Part shown: in pieces, positions 12,693 through 21,338 of the stretch | Position numbering within the stretch: position 1 is the stretch's first letter | Layout: every line of letters begins with the position of its first letter | Source of the DNA: Paenibacillus sp. FSL R10-2734 | Lineage (GTDB): Bacteria; Bacillota; Bacilli; Paenibacillales; Paenibacillaceae | Length of the DNA stretch: 64,000 bases | Assembly (NCBI RefSeq): GCF_037963865.1 | Contig: NZ_CP150170.1 | Span: 496,001-560,000, forward strand | Direction: 5' to 3' | Notes under the pieces: model-generated | Told to the model about the DNA's origin: nothing | The model's input: only the letters and a program-made list of their open reading frames with translations | Databases searched by the model: none | Translations under genes and position numbers: made by a program

Positions 12693-13195
12693 AACCGAAT
12701 TCCTTCCTTCCCGTCTATGTCTTGAAGCGCTGCTGTAATCAACTTACGGAGCCCGGAAGACTGTTCATCCTGTGGAACGATATCACTGAGCGGAAGCATT
12801 ACAAATGCACGCTCTAGCATACGTGGATGCGGTAACGTTAAATGCGGCGTATCTAGTGTTTGTCCCTCTACCCACAATAAATCCAGATCTACCGTTCTCG
12901 GACCATAGCGGATATCCCGGATACGACCTAGTTGCGTTTCGATCCCCAGCATTACTTCCAGCAAGGTCTCTGGCGCAAGTGTCGTGCGCAAAGCTGCTGC
13001 CATATTGAGAAACTGCGGCTGATCCAAATAACCTACTGGCTCTGTCTCGTAAACTTTGGAGCAGCGAACTACCGTTATTTCATCATGGTTATCCAGTCTG
13101 TTCAAAGCCTCTGACAGCGTGCCCTCACGGTCGCCCAAATTAGCCCCTAAAGCAATATAAGCCTCTGACTGTTCAGAGGTGGAATGTATATTCAT
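12644..13195 (-). CDS. folK: 2-amino-4-hydroxy-6-hydroxymethyldihydropteridine pyrophosphokinase
   Basis: HPPK transfers pyrophosphate from ATP to 6-hydroxymethyl-dihydropterin, just before the FolP step. Family motifs are AYIALGANLGDRE at the start, YETEPVGYLDQPQFLNMA, and the substrate-binding segment RYGPRTVDLDLLW followed by LPHPRMLERAFVMLPL. The ORF can start at a GTG (13210) or the ATG at 13195 (MNIHSTSEQ). The ATG better matches the family length (183 aa) and has AAGG just upstream, but spacing is short, so the start is uncertain. The C-terminal 16 codons overlap the XRE gene, and the tail resembles the B. subtilis FolK tail, so the overlap seems genuine. Confidence 0.93.
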   Translation of the reverse strand: MNIHSTSEQSEAYIALGANLGDREGTLSEALNRLDNHDEITVVRCSKVYETEPVGYLDQPQFLNMAAALRTTLAPETLLEVMLGIETQLGRIRDIRYGPRTVDLDLLWVEGQTLDTPHLTLPHPRMLERAFVMLPLSDIVPQDEQSSGLRKLITAALQDIDGKEGIRLWTTNVWGGGSGHSAS

Positions 13196-13206
13196 GGACC
13201 TTGTTC

Positions 13207-13569
13207 TCACTTTCTAGTTCTGCGCAGCTCTACAGTCACTCCCTGAAAATGAATGTCGAATGGCGGATGCGGTTTAGTTACTTTTACCGTTACTGCATTG
13301 ATAACAGTATAAGTGTCCAGTACGGAGGATGCAATATATTCTGCCAAAGCTTCGATCAGCTTAAAGGACTTTATTTCGACAATATTTTTGACCAGTTCAT
13401 GCACTTCGGCATAATTCACGGTTTGGTTCAAATCATCGTTCTGGCCCGCTCCCTGCAGATCAAGCTCCAGCTCCAAATCAATGTAAAAACGTTGACCTAG
13501 CTTACGCTCTTCTTCAAACACACCATGATATCCGTAATATTCCATTCGATGCATCGTCATTTTATCCAT
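13207..13569 (-). CDS. folB: Dihydroneopterin aldolase
   Basis: 120 aa. Cleaves 7,8-dihydroneopterin to 6-hydroxymethyl-dihydropterin and glycolaldehyde; the enzyme is an octamer. Motifs are YYGYHGVFEEERKLGQRF near the N-terminus, the substrate glutamate in NYAEVHELV, the catalytic lysine in VTKPHPPF and the conserved FDIHFQGVTVEL end. The start MDKMTMHRMEYYG aligns with Bacillus FolB. Its stop region touches the possible GTG start of folK, so folB and folK are likely coupled. Confidence 0.95.
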   Translation of the reverse strand: MDKMTMHRMEYYGYHGVFEEERKLGQRFYIDLELELDLQGAGQNDDLNQTVNYAEVHELVKNIVEIKSFKLIEALAEYIASSVLDTYTVINAVTVKVTKPHPPFDIHFQGVTVELRRTRK

Positions 13570-13600
13570 CTTTAAACCCGCCCTTTTTTATAAAATATCT

Positions 13601-14458
13601 TTATTCACGCACCACTGGAGGCGCAGCATACAACATCGCGTCACACATCTTGACCGTTCGGTTAATTAGGGATACATCATGTACGCGTACGATCTGGCAG
13701 CCCTGAGCAATACCAAAGGCTACTGTAGCTGCGGTACCTTCCACAACATCATCAGAGGGCAAATCAAGGACCGTCCGGATAAATTTTTTGCGTGAAGTCG
13801 CCAGTAACAGTGGATAGCCAAACTCAGTCAACCCGTCCAAAAGCATCATTGCCTGCAAATTTTCATTATAATCCTTAGCAAAGCCGATCCCTGGATCCAA
13901 AATGATATTGTATGGCTTCACTCCTGCGGCTAAAGCAAGATCAATACTTTCCTTAAGATCTGCCGACATATCCGCACTTAGATTGGTATACTCACGGTCC
14001 TGTCGATTATGCATCAAAATGATGGGACAGTCCGCAGCTGCTGCCACTGCCGCCATTTCCGGATCAGCCTTACAGCCCCATATATCATTAATAATATGAG
14101 CACCGGCAGCAATAGCTTGGCGTGCCACTTCAGCTTTGTAGGTATCAATAGATAACGGAATATGCGGTGCCGCTCGATGAATACTCTCGATGACAGGCAA
14201 TACACGAGCTAACTCCTCTTCAAGCCCCACCGGTTTATGACCAGGACGGGTAGATTCTCCACCAATATCTATAATATCAGCACCGTCTGCGGCCATTTGT
14301 AGCGCATGTTCTACTGCTTTTTCCGGATCATCCCAAAGTCCTCCATCTGAAAAAGAATCCGGGGTTACATTCAGGATACCCATAATCAACGTTCGATTTC
14401 CCAATTGCAAATCTGTATTCCCACAGCGGTATGTCCGCTTGAATATAGCTGGTCTCAT
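13601..14458 (-). CDS. folP: Dihydropteroate synthase
   Basis: 285 aa. Condenses hydroxymethyl-dihydropterin pyrophosphate with p-aminobenzoate; it is the sulfonamide target. Both PROSITE-type DHPS signatures are visible: MGILNVTPDSFSDGG near residue 30 and DIIDIGGESTRPG near residue 60. HIINDIWG, the DPGIGFAKD loop and the C-terminal RVHDV complete the barrel. The start codon overlaps the pabC stop by 4 nt, so the genes are translationally coupled. Confidence 0.96.
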   Translation of the reverse strand: MRPAIFKRTYRCGNTDLQLGNRTLIMGILNVTPDSFSDGGLWDDPEKAVEHALQMAADGADIIDIGGESTRPGHKPVGLEEELARVLPVIESIHRAAPHIPLSIDTYKAEVARQAIAAGAHIINDIWGCKADPEMAAVAAAADCPIILMHNRQDREYTNLSADMSADLKESIDLALAAGVKPYNIILDPGIGFAKDYNENLQAMMLLDGLTEFGYPLLLATSRKKFIRTVLDLPSDDVVEGTAATVAFGIAQGCQIVRVHDVSLINRTVKMCDAMLYAAPPVVRE

Positions 14459-15336
14459 TTCGATATTCCCGTCCTTTCTCCATAGGATAAAATCAAATCC
14501 GAAGTCATTCTACCGCAAAGGCCATCGCCTACGGTAAATCTTTTATCTTGTTCCCATAGTGTTGTGACCGGGACAATTTCTTGTACGGAATTGGTAAGAA
14601 ACACTTCATCCGCGGACAATACCTGCTCCCACCGGTAAGCGCCTTCCTCTACTATGATTCCAGCACTACAAGCCAGCTCCATTACCATTTCCCGGGTAAT
14701 TCCCGGCAGAATCCCAGTTGAGATATCAGGCGTGTGGAGAATTTTATTTTTTATAAAAAAGATGTTGCTGACAATGCCCTCCGCAATAACATCTTCTGCC
14801 GTCAACATCAGTCCTTCAGCACCATTCGCCGCAGAAGCATAACCTCTAAGCTCCCGCTTAGCCAAAATATTATTCATATAGTGCAGCGACTTGAATCGCA
14901 CAGCCCCCTCAGGAGTGTTACGTCGTAAGGACAATAGCTGCAGATCTTTGCCTTCGCTGTATAGCTTTTCGGATACTTCCGGCAACGCCTTGATGTATAG
15001 CAAATGATTGGGTTCACGATAATCCCCCGCTGGTAATCCGAGAATATCCTCCCCAGCTGTTACGGTATAACGTATATAGGCTTCCTTTAATTCATTTTTA
15101 ACCATAACACGCTGAATCCAGTCCTGCAGATGCTCCGGTTGTGAATCAAATGGAATGCCTAGCTCCTTACAGCCCTCCGCCAAACGGCTCAAATGACGCT
15201 CCAGCAAAAAGGGGACTCCCCCATATGTCCGAAAGGTCTCGAACAATCCTATGCCGTACAAAAAACCGTGATCCAAAGCGGAAACCACGGCTTCTCGGGC
15301 GTCGATGACACCATTGTTAAATCCTATATATTTCAT
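14455..15336 (-). CDS. pabC: Aminodeoxychorismate lyase (PLP class IV)
   Basis: 293 aa. Releases pyruvate from 4-amino-4-deoxychorismate to give p-aminobenzoate. It has the branched-chain aminotransferase fold: GFLYGIGLFETFRTYGG at the N-terminus, the PLP lysine in VRFKSLHYMNN, then EGIVSNIFFIK and TGILPGITREMVMELA around the cofactor phosphate. It overlaps folP and pabA by 4 nt on each side. The cluster context (pabB-pabA-pabC) favours PabC over a D-amino-acid or branched-chain aminotransferase, which share the fold. Confidence 0.93.
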   Translation of the reverse strand: MKYIGFNNGVIDAREAVVSALDHGFLYGIGLFETFRTYGGVPFLLERHLSRLAEGCKELGIPFDSQPEHLQDWIQRVMVKNELKEAYIRYTVTAGEDILGLPAGDYREPNHLLYIKALPEVSEKLYSEGKDLQLLSLRRNTPEGAVRFKSLHYMNNILAKRELRGYASAANGAEGLMLTAEDVIAEGIVSNIFFIKNKILHTPDISTGILPGITREMVMELACSAGIIVEEGAYRWEQVLSADEVFLTNSVQEIVPVTTLWEQDKRFTVGDGLCGRMTSDLILSYGERTGISK

Positions 15337-15914
15337 GCCGTTTCTCCGGCTCTCCGTTTCAAGAAGTTACGCAGCATCGTATGACCATGATCCGTAATAA
15401 TCGATTCTGGATGGAACTGCACACCTTCGATAGGGTATTCTTTATGGCGAAGTGCCATAATCTCCCCTTCTTCGGTCTCCGCTGTAATCTCTAGACAATC
15501 CGGTAGACTCTCCCGCTCTACAATCAAAGAATGATATCGAGTTGCGGTGAAAGGAGACTCCAACCCTTCAAATACCGATGTTCCTTTATGATGAATCGGG
15601 GATGTCTTGCCATGCATCAAACGTTCTGCACGAATGACATTGCCACCAAATGCTTGGCCAATCGCCTGATGTCCAAGACATACGCCAAAGATCGGAATGA
15701 TGCCTTTGAAATGATGCAACAACTCCAAACTAATCCCCGCTTCATTTGGTGTACATGGACCTGGAGAAATTAGAATATGGTCTGGAGCCAGCTTTTCAAT
15801 CTCTTCAATGGTAATTTCATCGTTGCGGTGTACCTTAACCTCTTCCCCAAGCTCACCTAAATACTGTACGAGGTTATACGTAAAGGAATCATAATTATCG
15901 ATGACCAAGATCAC
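15333..15914 (-). CDS. pabA: Aminodeoxychorismate/anthranilate synthase glutamine amidotransferase subunit
   Basis: 193-aa class I glutamine amidotransferase that supplies ammonia to PabB. The catalytic triad is visible: cysteine in GVCLGHQAIG (about residue 79) and histidine and glutamate in GVQFHPESI (about residues 169-171). The oxyanion loop LISPGPCTPNEAG is present. It lies between pabB and pabC with 4-nt overlaps on each side. In B. subtilis the equivalent gene also serves tryptophan synthesis. No trp genes are in this window, so a dual role is possible but unproven. Confidence 0.94.
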   Translation of the reverse strand: MILVIDNYDSFTYNLVQYLGELGEEVKVHRNDEITIEEIEKLAPDHILISPGPCTPNEAGISLELLHHFKGIIPIFGVCLGHQAIGQAFGGNVIRAERLMHGKTSPIHHKGTSVFEGLESPFTATRYHSLIVERESLPDCLEITAETEEGEIMALRHKEYPIEGVQFHPESIITDHGHTMLRNFLKRRAGETA

Positions 15915-17512
15915 AGTGTTTCTCCCCCTTCGGCGCCACTGGTAGTTTGGGATTCCTGCTGTAATTCACTACAGAGTACCGCCTTCACTACCGCTTTGGC
16001 TTTATTATGGCATTCACGGTATTCACGGTAGGGATCAGAATCGATCACGATGCCCGCACCTGTCTGAATATATCCGACTCCATCCTTTACAGCCAGTGTT
16101 CTTATAATAATATTTAATTCCATATTTCCGTTATAGTCAATAAAGCCCATGGATCCTGTATACGGCCCACGCCGAACAGGCTCCAGTTCTTCAATGATTT
16201 CCATTGTTCTTACTTTGGGCGCACCTGTAATCGTTCCCCCCGGGAACAAGGCTGCGATGACAGCGTACGCGTCCTTATCTGGCGCGACTCGGCCCTCTAC
16301 CTGCGAAACGAGATGCATCACATGAGAGTAGCGCTCCACCGTCATCAGCTCAGGCACGCTGACGGACCCGTATGCAGCGACACGTCCGATGTCGTTGCGC
16401 TCCAGATCGACAAGCATAATATGCTCGGCGATCTCCTTCTCACTCCCGCGAAGCTCCGCCTCCATGGCGGCGTCCTCCGCGGGAGTTATTCCCCGGCGCC
16501 GGGTACCGGCGATTGGCCGTGCGCTCACCTTGTCCCCGTGCAGCTTGACGAGCAGCTCCGGCGAAGCGCTGGATAGCGCGAAGCCGGGCGACCGCAAGAG
16601 CCCCATGTACGGGGACGGGTTGAGCCCCCGCAGCCACTCGTAAACATCCTCCGGCGAGGACTTCAGCTGCGCCTCCTGACGCAGCGAGAGGTTCACTTGG
16701 AATACATCGCCTTGGCGGATGTATTCCTGAACGTCCATTACTGCCTGCTGAAACTTCTCAGGGGAGAAAGCAGAAGTCATGCCCGGCCACTCTCCTGATG
16801 AAACCGTAAGGGCTTCAATGTTAACTGTCGCCTCTTCGGTTAATCCCGAAGCTGTGGTTATCAACTGCCACTGCTCTACCATTCGACCAGCTTGTTCTAT
16901 AGCACCGAGATAAAGGTTCTGCAAATCCTCCATCCCACATTCTGGTGGAACCGGAACGTGAACAGCACAATAAAGCACATGCTCTTCATGATCATAAATC
17001 CATATCTCGTCAAACCTCATAAAGAGATAGTCGGGAAAGCCAGGATCATCTTGTGCAAGAGACGGCAAACGCTCCAATGATCGAACCACATCATAACCCA
17101 GAAATCCAATACATCCACCTGTAAATGGAGGAATGCCCTGAACTTTTAGACTTGGCGAGGTGAAGCCTGACATCCATTGCTGTAGTAGCTCCAGCGGCTG
17201 ACCTAGCAGCGTTGTCACCTCATGTGTACCCTCATCAGCAGTCTGACCCAATGATTCGGGAGAGAGGCTAAATACCTCCGCGCTTTCACCCTTGCCCTTC
17301 AATATAGATGCAGGGTTTAAACCTAAGTACGTATAGCGGCCACCCTTGCCACTCTCCAACACTACGGAGTATTGAGAAGCTAATTCCCAGGCCTTCTCCC
17401 AGGACGCGGGTAATCCGCCTGTGAACTTGGGTGATTTTATAATCAAGGGGAACATGCTCCAGTCTTCAGCTGCCCATTGTTCCCACTCATGCCATGTCGT
17501 TATGATTTCCAA
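15911..17512 (-). CDS. pabB: Aminodeoxychorismate synthase component I
   Basis: Chorismate-binding enzyme that, with PabA, makes 4-amino-4-deoxychorismate. The N-terminal regulatory-type half is followed by the catalytic half with PIAGTRRRG, LVDLERNDIGRV, FPGGTITGAPKVRTMEIIEELEP and RTLAV...GAGIVIDSDP. The motif PIAGT, rather than trpE-type variants, together with the folate neighbours supports PabB, but TrpE is close. The first frame-open codon is a TTG at 17542. AGGAGG abuts the ATG at 17518, whereas TTG 17512 has 6-nt spacing, so I place the start there (533 aa). The segment 16380-16690 is markedly GC-richer than the rest of the gene. Confidence 0.92.
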   Translation of the reverse strand: MEIITTWHEWEQWAAEDWSMFPLIIKSPKFTGGLPASWEKAWELASQYSVVLESGKGGRYTYLGLNPASILKGKGESAEVFSLSPESLGQTADEGTHEVTTLLGQPLELLQQWMSGFTSPSLKVQGIPPFTGGCIGFLGYDVVRSLERLPSLAQDDPGFPDYLFMRFDEIWIYDHEEHVLYCAVHVPVPPECGMEDLQNLYLGAIEQAGRMVEQWQLITTASGLTEEATVNIEALTVSSGEWPGMTSAFSPEKFQQAVMDVQEYIRQGDVFQVNLSLRQEAQLKSSPEDVYEWLRGLNPSPYMGLLRSPGFALSSASPELLVKLHGDKVSARPIAGTRRRGITPAEDAAMEAELRGSEKEIAEHIMLVDLERNDIGRVAAYGSVSVPELMTVERYSHVMHLVSQVEGRVAPDKDAYAVIAALFPGGTITGAPKVRTMEIIEELEPVRRGPYTGSMGFIDYNGNMELNIIIRTLAVKDGVGYIQTGAGIVIDSDPYREYRECHNKAKAVVKAVLCSELQQESQTTSGAEGGETL

Positions 17513-17565
17513 AGCCATCCTCCTAAAAGTTTTATGGAGCAAATACTTCTCTGAACTTACATCGC

Positions 17566-17675
17566 AATAAAACTTGCTTCGTAAGCATATGCTTAGTTTT
17601 GTCTAGCATAATCTTACGGTTTAATCTTCAGGACAAAACTTACTTCGTAAGCATTCGCTTAGTTTTGTCTAGTAT
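17566..17675. repeat. Two copies of a 44-bp palindromic repeat in the pabB leader
   Basis: Copy 1 is 17566-17609 and copy 2 is 17632-17675, differing at only a few positions. Each has arms near GACAAAACT/AGTTTTGTC around an inner TTAC-GAA-GTAA dyad. They lie between the presumed pabB promoter and the gene, so they would be in the leader RNA. Confidence 0.8.
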
Positions 17676-17819
17676 TCAATTATTATTAATCATCTGTAGT
17701 ATATTGCCTGTCAGTATACTGTACTTAAGGCATTATTGAAAAGCCCCCAGCTATAGGAAATTATTATAACTTTTGAGTGCTCAGTGAAAACCATAGCATT
17801 TTTCAAAAATAAACATTCA

Positions 17820-18060
17820 TCCGTAATTCTGTACCCTATCCATGTACTCCCTTCGTAGTGAGATTCCATACGGACCGTATGGACCTTAATTCCGGTAAAT
17901 GAGCACATATATCAGGGTTAACGGACCGTATTGCACTTATTGCCTTATAACAAGCCCATTTCCGGGTGATTTTCGACGAATAGCGGCGCTGGTGTCCGTT
18001 AGTTCCACTAAAACATGCACTTAGGAGGATATAAGGTCTACTCCGTCCGTTATACATCCC
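17820..18060. repeat. Decayed repeat-like tract with CGGACCGTA motifs
   Basis: It contains a perfect palindrome CCATAC-GGACC-GTATGG (17866-17882) and a second ACGGACCGTAT at about 17920-17930. Two short minus-strand ORFs (17711-17908 and 17836-18057) cross it in different frames. The mixture of palindromes and overlapping, domainless ORFs looks like remnants of a dispersed element rather than a gene. I cannot confirm this from one window. Confidence 0.4.
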
Positions 18061-18188
18061 AAAGTAGTGGGCGGATCATTAAAAATAGGATTCCCCATTA
18101 CCACAAGTTGAATATTGGCGCATCCCGTGAATCCATTTCGCATTCGTTTTAAGATGTTCGGCTCCATGACTTTACTGGTGCAGAAAAT

Positions 18189-18225
18189 AAAAATGAGGTG
18201 ATCGCATATCCTTCACCTCATTTTT
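18189..18225. terminator. Symmetrical terminator-like hairpin
   Basis: A 12-bp perfect stem (AAAAATGAGGTG at 18189-18200 with its complement at 18214-18225) and a 13-nt loop. A run of T flanks it on either strand, so it could act in both directions. Confidence 0.6.
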
Positions 18226-18271
18226 ATAAATTCTATACTGTTAAGAATTAAAGACGATAAACGTTTCTCGT

Positions 18272-18317
18272 AAAAAAGAGTCTCCATCACCACTGGAAAA
18301 GTGGTATGAAGACTCTT
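18272..18317 (-). terminator. cysK terminator
   Basis: An imperfect 18-bp stem (18276-18294 with 18300-18317, one bulge and one mismatch) followed by U6 on the minus strand, 22 nt after the cysK stop. Confidence 0.85.
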
Positions 18318-18339
18318 ATAAGTTCGTTATTGCAAACAA

Positions 18340-19278
18340 TTACGCTTCGAAATTGTAAAGTGGGGTGCTCAGGTAACGTTCACCATTACTTGGGATAATG
18401 ACAACTACCTTTTTGCCAGGGCCCAGGTCTTTAGCGACTTTAAGTGCTGCAAATACTGCTGCACCTGAAGAAATACCAGACAAGACACCTTCTTCTTTAG
18501 CTACACGACGTGCAGTTTCGAATGCTTCATCGTTCTCAACATGGATGATCTCGTCATAAATGTCTTGATTCAGAATCTCAGGAATGAAGTTAGCACCGAT
18601 ACCCTGAATTTTGTGAGGGCCTGGCTTGCCTCCTGCCAAGATTGGAGAAGCAGCTGGTTCCACAGCATAGATCTTCACGTCAGGATATTTGCTCTTCAGC
18701 ACTTCGCCTGCTCCCGTGATCGTTCCACCCGTTCCGATACCTGCGATAAATGCATCTAGTGGTCCACCAATGGATTCAATAGCATCAATGATTTCAGGTC
18801 CAGTAGTCTCACGGTGGATCTTCACATTCGCTTTGTTCTTGAATTGCTCAGATGGAAAATAGCTTGGGTTCTCTTTCAGAATTTCGTCGGCTTTCTTAAC
18901 CGCACCATTCATGCCTTCCGATCCTGGAGTCAGTACCAATTCCGCTCCGTATGCACGAAGTAGATTGCGGCGCTCCAAGCTCATGGTTTCTGGCATTACA
19001 ATTACTGCCTTATAACCTTTAGCTGCAGCTACAAGTGCCAAGCCAATACCAGTGTTGCCACTAGTCGCTTCTACAATTGTGCCTCCTGGTTTCAGTAGAC
19101 CTTCACGTTCAGCTTCTTCCACGATGCTGATTGCGATACGGTCTTTCACGCTTGATCCCGGATTCTGATATTCCAATTTCAAATAAATTTCTGCGGAGCC
19201 TTCCTGTGCCAGACGATTCAAACGAACGAGCGGAGTACCACCGATCAATTCTGTTACGTTGTTAACGACTTTAGCCAT
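18340..19278 (-). CDS. cysK: Cysteine synthase A (O-acetylserine sulfhydrylase)
   Basis: 312-aa PLP enzyme that makes cysteine from O-acetylserine and sulfide. The PLP lysine is in QNPGSSVKDRIA (about residue 43), the substrate loop is EATSGNTGIGLAL, and the phosphate-binding loop is GIGTGGTITGAG. The tail has EEGVLSGISSGAA, typical of CysK. The start is ATG 19278 (AGGAGG at 9 nt), not the upstream TTG. It lies downstream of the PPIase gene but is separated by 180 nt and ends at its own terminator, matching the B. subtilis order hslO-yacD-cysK-pabB. I looked for a CymR-type operator in the leader but could not identify one with confidence. Confidence 0.96.
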   Translation of the reverse strand: MAKVVNNVTELIGGTPLVRLNRLAQEGSAEIYLKLEYQNPGSSVKDRIAISIVEEAEREGLLKPGGTIVEATSGNTGIGLALVAAAKGYKAVIVMPETMSLERRNLLRAYGAELVLTPGSEGMNGAVKKADEILKENPSYFPSEQFKNKANVKIHRETTGPEIIDAIESIGGPLDAFIAGIGTGGTITGAGEVLKSKYPDVKIYAVEPAASPILAGGKPGPHKIQGIGANFIPEILNQDIYDEIIHVENDEAFETARRVAKEEGVLSGISSGAAVFAALKVAKDLGPGKKVVVIIPSNGERYLSTPLYNFEA

Positions 19279-19459
19279 GAGCAAAAACCTCCTTAGAATG
19301 ATAAATGCGATATAAGAACGTAAATTGTGACTTTACTCTTCTGTAGTGTGGGTCCCTATTAGGCAGTAATAACTGCTATAAAGGGGTATGGATATTCGAC
19401 CACCGTTAGTTATTTCCGACTAAAACGGTAGGTTTTACGTTAATATCATATTATCAATC

Positions 19460-20398
19460 TTACAGGCTGTTGTCAATATTTATTGATACATCGTATTTGG
19501 TACGCAAATCACCCTCCACTTGTTGTAGAGGTGGTGCTTGCTCCAAAGCCAGCTCTTGACGTATCAGCGCCCGGATTTCCTTCTGTTCCGGAATAGCTGG
19601 AGAGTGAATACTCTCTAGTCGAATGATAGCGAAGTCGTCCTCCGCCTGAATCGGACCTGCTATATCACCCGCATCCAAATTAGCAGCCGTCTTAAGCAGC
19701 TCCTCGGGCCAAAAAGGATCGTCTTCCTCTACCTTACCCAAGCTTCCACCTTGCTGCCGACTCTCTTCATCAATGGACACTTCCCTAGCCAAATCAGCAA
19801 AATCCTCGCCCTGCTCCAAGCGATCCATCACTTGCTCTCCCTCATCATAGGATGAAACCTTAATCATGGAGAGCTCCAATACTTTTTTCGGAGTGAACCG
19901 CTCAGCATTCTGATCTAAATAAGTATCGATATCAGCTTCTTTAATCGTAATACCAACTGTAGCTATCGCTTGCAAGGTCAGACGATAAGCCGTCTCTGCG
20001 AACACTTCCTGACGAGATAATCCCAACTGAGACTGCATTTGCGCATAATACTGCTCTTCCGATCCGTATCCAACCATAGTTCGTGCAAGTTCCTGCTCAA
20101 CCTCATCGTCTGACACGGTAATCCCCAGAGCCTTTGCTTCCATATCCACAACAATATGATTGAGCATTCCAACTAGCACTTCATGGCCATGCTTTTTTTT
20201 GAGTTCATCCATCCACTGCTTATCTGTTATCGGTTGTCCGCCTGCAGTCGCTATCTCCGGTGTTTCATTCTCTGCTGTATCTCCTTTAAGAAGGGCCATA
20301 GCGCGTAAACTCCAGAATAATAGACCTCCGAGCATTAAAGAGGCAACAGTCAGAATAACAACCGTATTGCGAAGTGCACGTTCTTGTCTCGTCATCAT
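19460..20398 (-). CDS. Membrane-anchored parvulin-type peptidyl-prolyl isomerase (SurA/PrsA-like)
   Basis: 312 aa. An N-terminal transmembrane helix (about residues 11-32) without a lipobox is followed by a SurA_N-like helical segment and a parvulin domain (about 165-265). The parvulin core carries LELSMIKVSSYDEGEQVMDRL and the ...SIDEESRQQGGSLG... loop typical of the family. It probably assists folding of exported proteins at the outer face of the membrane. It corresponds by position to B. subtilis yacD (hslO-yacD-cysK). It starts 8 nt after hslO, so the two are co-transcribed. It is distinct from the lipoprotein PrsA at 42413-43456. Confidence 0.88.
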   Translation of the reverse strand: MMTRQERALRNTVVILTVASLMLGGLLFWSLRAMALLKGDTAENETPEIATAGGQPITDKQWMDELKKKHGHEVLVGMLNHIVVDMEAKALGITVSDDEVEQELARTMVGYGSEEQYYAQMQSQLGLSRQEVFAETAYRLTLQAIATVGITIKEADIDTYLDQNAERFTPKKVLELSMIKVSSYDEGEQVMDRLEQGEDFADLAREVSIDEESRQQGGSLGKVEEDDPFWPEELLKTAANLDAGDIAGPIQAEDDFAIIRLESIHSPAIPEQKEIRALIRQELALEQAPPLQQVEGDLRTKYDVSINIDNSL

Positions 20399-20406
20399 CC
20401 GATGCC

Positions 20407-21300
20407 CTACGAAATCGCTTGTTCTAAAATGACCTGTAATTCGTCTTTATTAAAAACATAAGCCTCGTTGCAAAAATGACATACAACTTCAGCCTGTTCA
20501 TCTTCTGCAATTAATCTCTCCAGTTCATCTTGCCCTAAGCTAACCAATGTCTGCTCAACCCGCTCACGCGAACATTGACAAGCAAAGTTAATATCCAGTT
20601 CATCCATAACCACCGCATCGGGCAAAAGGAAACGCAGCATTTCTTCTGGCTCCAGACCCTGATCGAGAATTGCTGTTACGGAAGGCATAGCCCCCACAGC
20701 CTTTTCAATCTCAGTAATCTCCGCATCCATAAGTCCAGGAAGAAGTTGCACGATAAAGCCCCCGGCAACGATCACCGACTCATCGGTATCAACCAATACA
20801 CCTAGACCAACCGCTGCTGGCGTTTGCTCAGAAACAGCAAAATAATAAGTCAAATCATCGCCAAGCTCTCCGGAGATAATAGGAATGCTACCTCGATAAG
20901 GCTCTTTCATCCCTAAATCTTTTATAACATCAATAAACCCTTCAGTTCCCACTGCTCCAGCTACGTCCAGTTTCCCCATGCTATTGCTCGGTAAATGAAT
21001 GTGCGGATTATGCACATAACCGCGCACTTCCCCTAATGCATTGGACTCGGCAACGATTTGTCCAATCGGTCCATTGCCTTTAACCATAATACTCAGCTTC
21101 TCACTACCTTTGAGCATAGCCCCCATCATGGCTGCAGCGGTAACTGTACGTCCTAGCGCGGCTGTAGCCGTCGGATACGTATCATGTCTGCTCCGCAATT
21201 CCTCGACCAATTCTGTTGTGCGGACAGCAAACGCTCTCACTTTACCATTCATAGCCGTTCCACGGATAAGTCGATCCTTCTTTTTCTCCATTGGGTGCAT
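20407..21300 (-). CDS. hslO: Redox-regulated chaperone Hsp33
   Basis: 297 aa. A cytoplasmic holdase switched on by oxidation. The C-terminal zinc centre is complete: CQC (residues 241 and 243) and CHFC (274 and 277). The N-terminal domain shows GKVRAFAVRTTELVEE, the TAALGRTVTAAAMMGAMLKG helix and GGFIVQLLPG. AGGAGG precedes two possible ATGs, at 3 nt (21300) and 12 nt (21291); the start is therefore uncertain by 3 codons. It lies in the nadA-nadB-nadC-coaX-hslO run, with 38 nt to coaX. Confidence 0.95.
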   Translation of the reverse strand: MHPMEKKKDRLIRGTAMNGKVRAFAVRTTELVEELRSRHDTYPTATAALGRTVTAAAMMGAMLKGSEKLSIMVKGNGPIGQIVAESNALGEVRGYVHNPHIHLPSNSMGKLDVAGAVGTEGFIDVIKDLGMKEPYRGSIPIISGELGDDLTYYFAVSEQTPAAVGLGVLVDTDESVIVAGGFIVQLLPGLMDAEITEIEKAVGAMPSVTAILDQGLEPEEMLRFLLPDAVVMDELDINFACQCSRERVEQTLVSLGQDELERLIAEDEQAEVVCHFCNEAYVFNKDELQVILEQAIS

Positions 21301-21338
21301 AGCCCTCCTATCTCTTCGCCCTTTAGGCTTCTTTATCT

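Larger units (their letters stand above)
17513..18271. other. Intergenic region between pabB and the cysK terminator, repeat-rich, no firm gene
   Basis: About 760 nt. It holds two copies of a 44-bp palindromic repeat (17566-17609, 17632-17675), a decayed repeat-like tract (17820-18060), a symmetrical terminator-like hairpin (18189-18225) and a scrap of the 90-bp interspersed repeat (18245-18275). Two minus-strand ORFs (65 and 73 codons) overlap each other in the tract and have no recognisable domain. A possible pabB promoter (TTCAAT-16-TATACT on the minus strand, near 17716-17745) is weak. Confidence 0.6.

Noticed and set aside
18340..19458. CymR operator or S-box upstream of cysK
   Set aside because: No S-box motif. 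The TAGT-N8-ACTA dyad in the leader is too weak to call.
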